Shown here piece after piece: positions 5,404 through 5,891 of a stretch of 5,891 nt of DNA. Source of the DNA: Novosphingobium sp. (GTDB taxonomy: Bacteria > Pseudomonadota > Alphaproteobacteria > Sphingomonadales > Sphingomonadaceae); assembly GCA_009885425.1 (NCBI GenBank), contig VFKS01000013.1, positions 1-5,891 on the forward strand, read 5' to 3'. The notes beneath the pieces are model-generated. The model worked only from the letters and a program-made list of their open reading frames with translations, made no database searches and had not been told where the DNA came from. The stretch's first letter is position 1; every line of letters starts with the position of its first letter. The translations under genes and the position numbers were made by a program.

Positions 5404-5891
5404 TCAAATCCGTTCCGCCAACCGGATCGCAACCCGGCAACCCAGCCGGATCGCGCCCGAGAGCAGCGGATAGGCCGGAGCCTGCTCGGCCCCCGCCGCC
5501 AGCGCGGTTTCGCGGTGGGCGCGTTCGTCTTCGCGGAAATCGCGGATCATCGCCGAGAGTTCAGGATCGCTATCGCCGAGCTCATCAAGCTGCGCGGTAT
5601 AGTGCCGGTCAATCTCGGTTTCGACCGCCGCCGTGCAGGCCATCGCCGCCTTCGGCCCGATCAGCGCAGTTGCCGCGCCCAGCGCAAATCCGGCAACATC
5701 CCAGAACGGCTGCAGCACCGTCGGGCGCACCCCGCGCTCGACAATCAGGGCATCGAACTTGGCCCGATGCACCGCCTCTTGCTCCGCCATGTGGCGAATT
5801 TCGCTGGCGATCTCGGCCCGGTCGCCCAGCACCGCGAGCTGCCCGGCATAGATCCGGGTCGCGCCATATTCACCGGCCTGATCAACGCGAA
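5404..5891 (-). CDS. coq7: COQ7-type demethoxyubiquinone hydroxylase (5' end outside window)
   Basis: A di-iron monooxygenase that hydroxylates 3-demethoxyubiquinol, the penultimate step of aerobic ubiquinone synthesis, as a peripheral inner-membrane protein. The visible part is 161 residues and runs off the window; the frame continues past the internal GTG at 5832 with RVDQAGEYGATRIYAGQLA, so that GTG is not the start and only about ten N-terminal residues should be missing. All six iron ligands are visible (numbered from the first complete codon at 5889): E7 in AGEYG, E38 and H41 in EAVH, E90 in VETEIDRHY, E122 and H125 in DERAH. Spacing of the first four matches human COQ7 almost exactly, and H96 corresponds to a conserved second-sphere histidine. 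The short length, without a long N-terminal extension, fits alphaproteobacterial COQ7. No clear terminator lies between it and the next minus-strand gene. Confidence 0.93.
   Translation of the reverse strand, partial: RVDQAGEYGATRIYAGQLAVLGDRAEIASEIRHMAEQEAVHRAKFDALIVERGVRPTVLQPFWDVAGFALGAATALIGPKAAMACTAAVETEIDRHYTAQLDELGDSDPELSAMIRDFREDERAHRETALAAGAEQAPAYPLLSGAIRLGCRVAIRLAERI

Noticed and set aside
5404..5832. COQ7 gene starting at the GTG at 5832
   Set aside because: The frame continues upstream with the conserved first iron-ligand motif AGEYGATRIY, so the gene runs off the window.

Overview
The window is GC-rich, densely packed chromosomal DNA. It most likely comes from an alphaproteobacterium, and the protein sequences look most like Sphingomonadales (Erythrobacter/Novosphingobium-type). 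This placement rests on the style of the FabI, PdxH (ending in ...LLYP) and COQ7 proteins and on very short intergenic gaps; it is inferred, not tested by any search. No RNA gene, insertion sequence, CRISPR array, prophage gene or attachment site was seen.

Layout. Bases 1-305 (+) hold the 3' end of a GDP-L-fucose synthase gene, a nucleotide-sugar enzyme for surface polysaccharide. It meets head-on, with stop codons sharing one CTAG, a two-gene minus-strand operon: pdxH (1213-1842, pyridoxamine/pyridoxine 5'-phosphate oxidase) followed by a FieF-type cation diffusion facilitator (302-1216). These two overlap by ATGA. A 105-base divergent gap (1843-1947) separates pdxH from a plus-strand run: a class-B J-domain co-chaperone (1948-2883), a YihY/BrkB-family six-segment inner-membrane protein (about 2895-3935) and fabI enoyl-ACP reductase (3932-4735). 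The last pair again overlaps by ATGA. Convergent to fabI is a minus-strand gene for a secreted protein of unknown function (4744-5304) with a signal peptide, four cysteines and a charged helical tail. Upstream of that on the minus strand is a COQ7-type ubiquinone hydroxylase (5404 to the window edge), missing only its extreme N terminus.

How the genes relate. Most are housekeeping functions: cofactor salvage (PLP), metal efflux, protein folding, fatty-acid elongation and ubiquinone synthesis. The chaperone, YihY and FabI genes are probably co-transcribed, and fatty-acid synthesis and a membrane protein being coupled makes sense as envelope biogenesis, although this is inferred. The most open questions are the unknown secreted protein with its own apparent promoter, and the architecture of the divergent pdxH/dnaJ gap. 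I found no convincing evidence of an undescribed multi-gene system.
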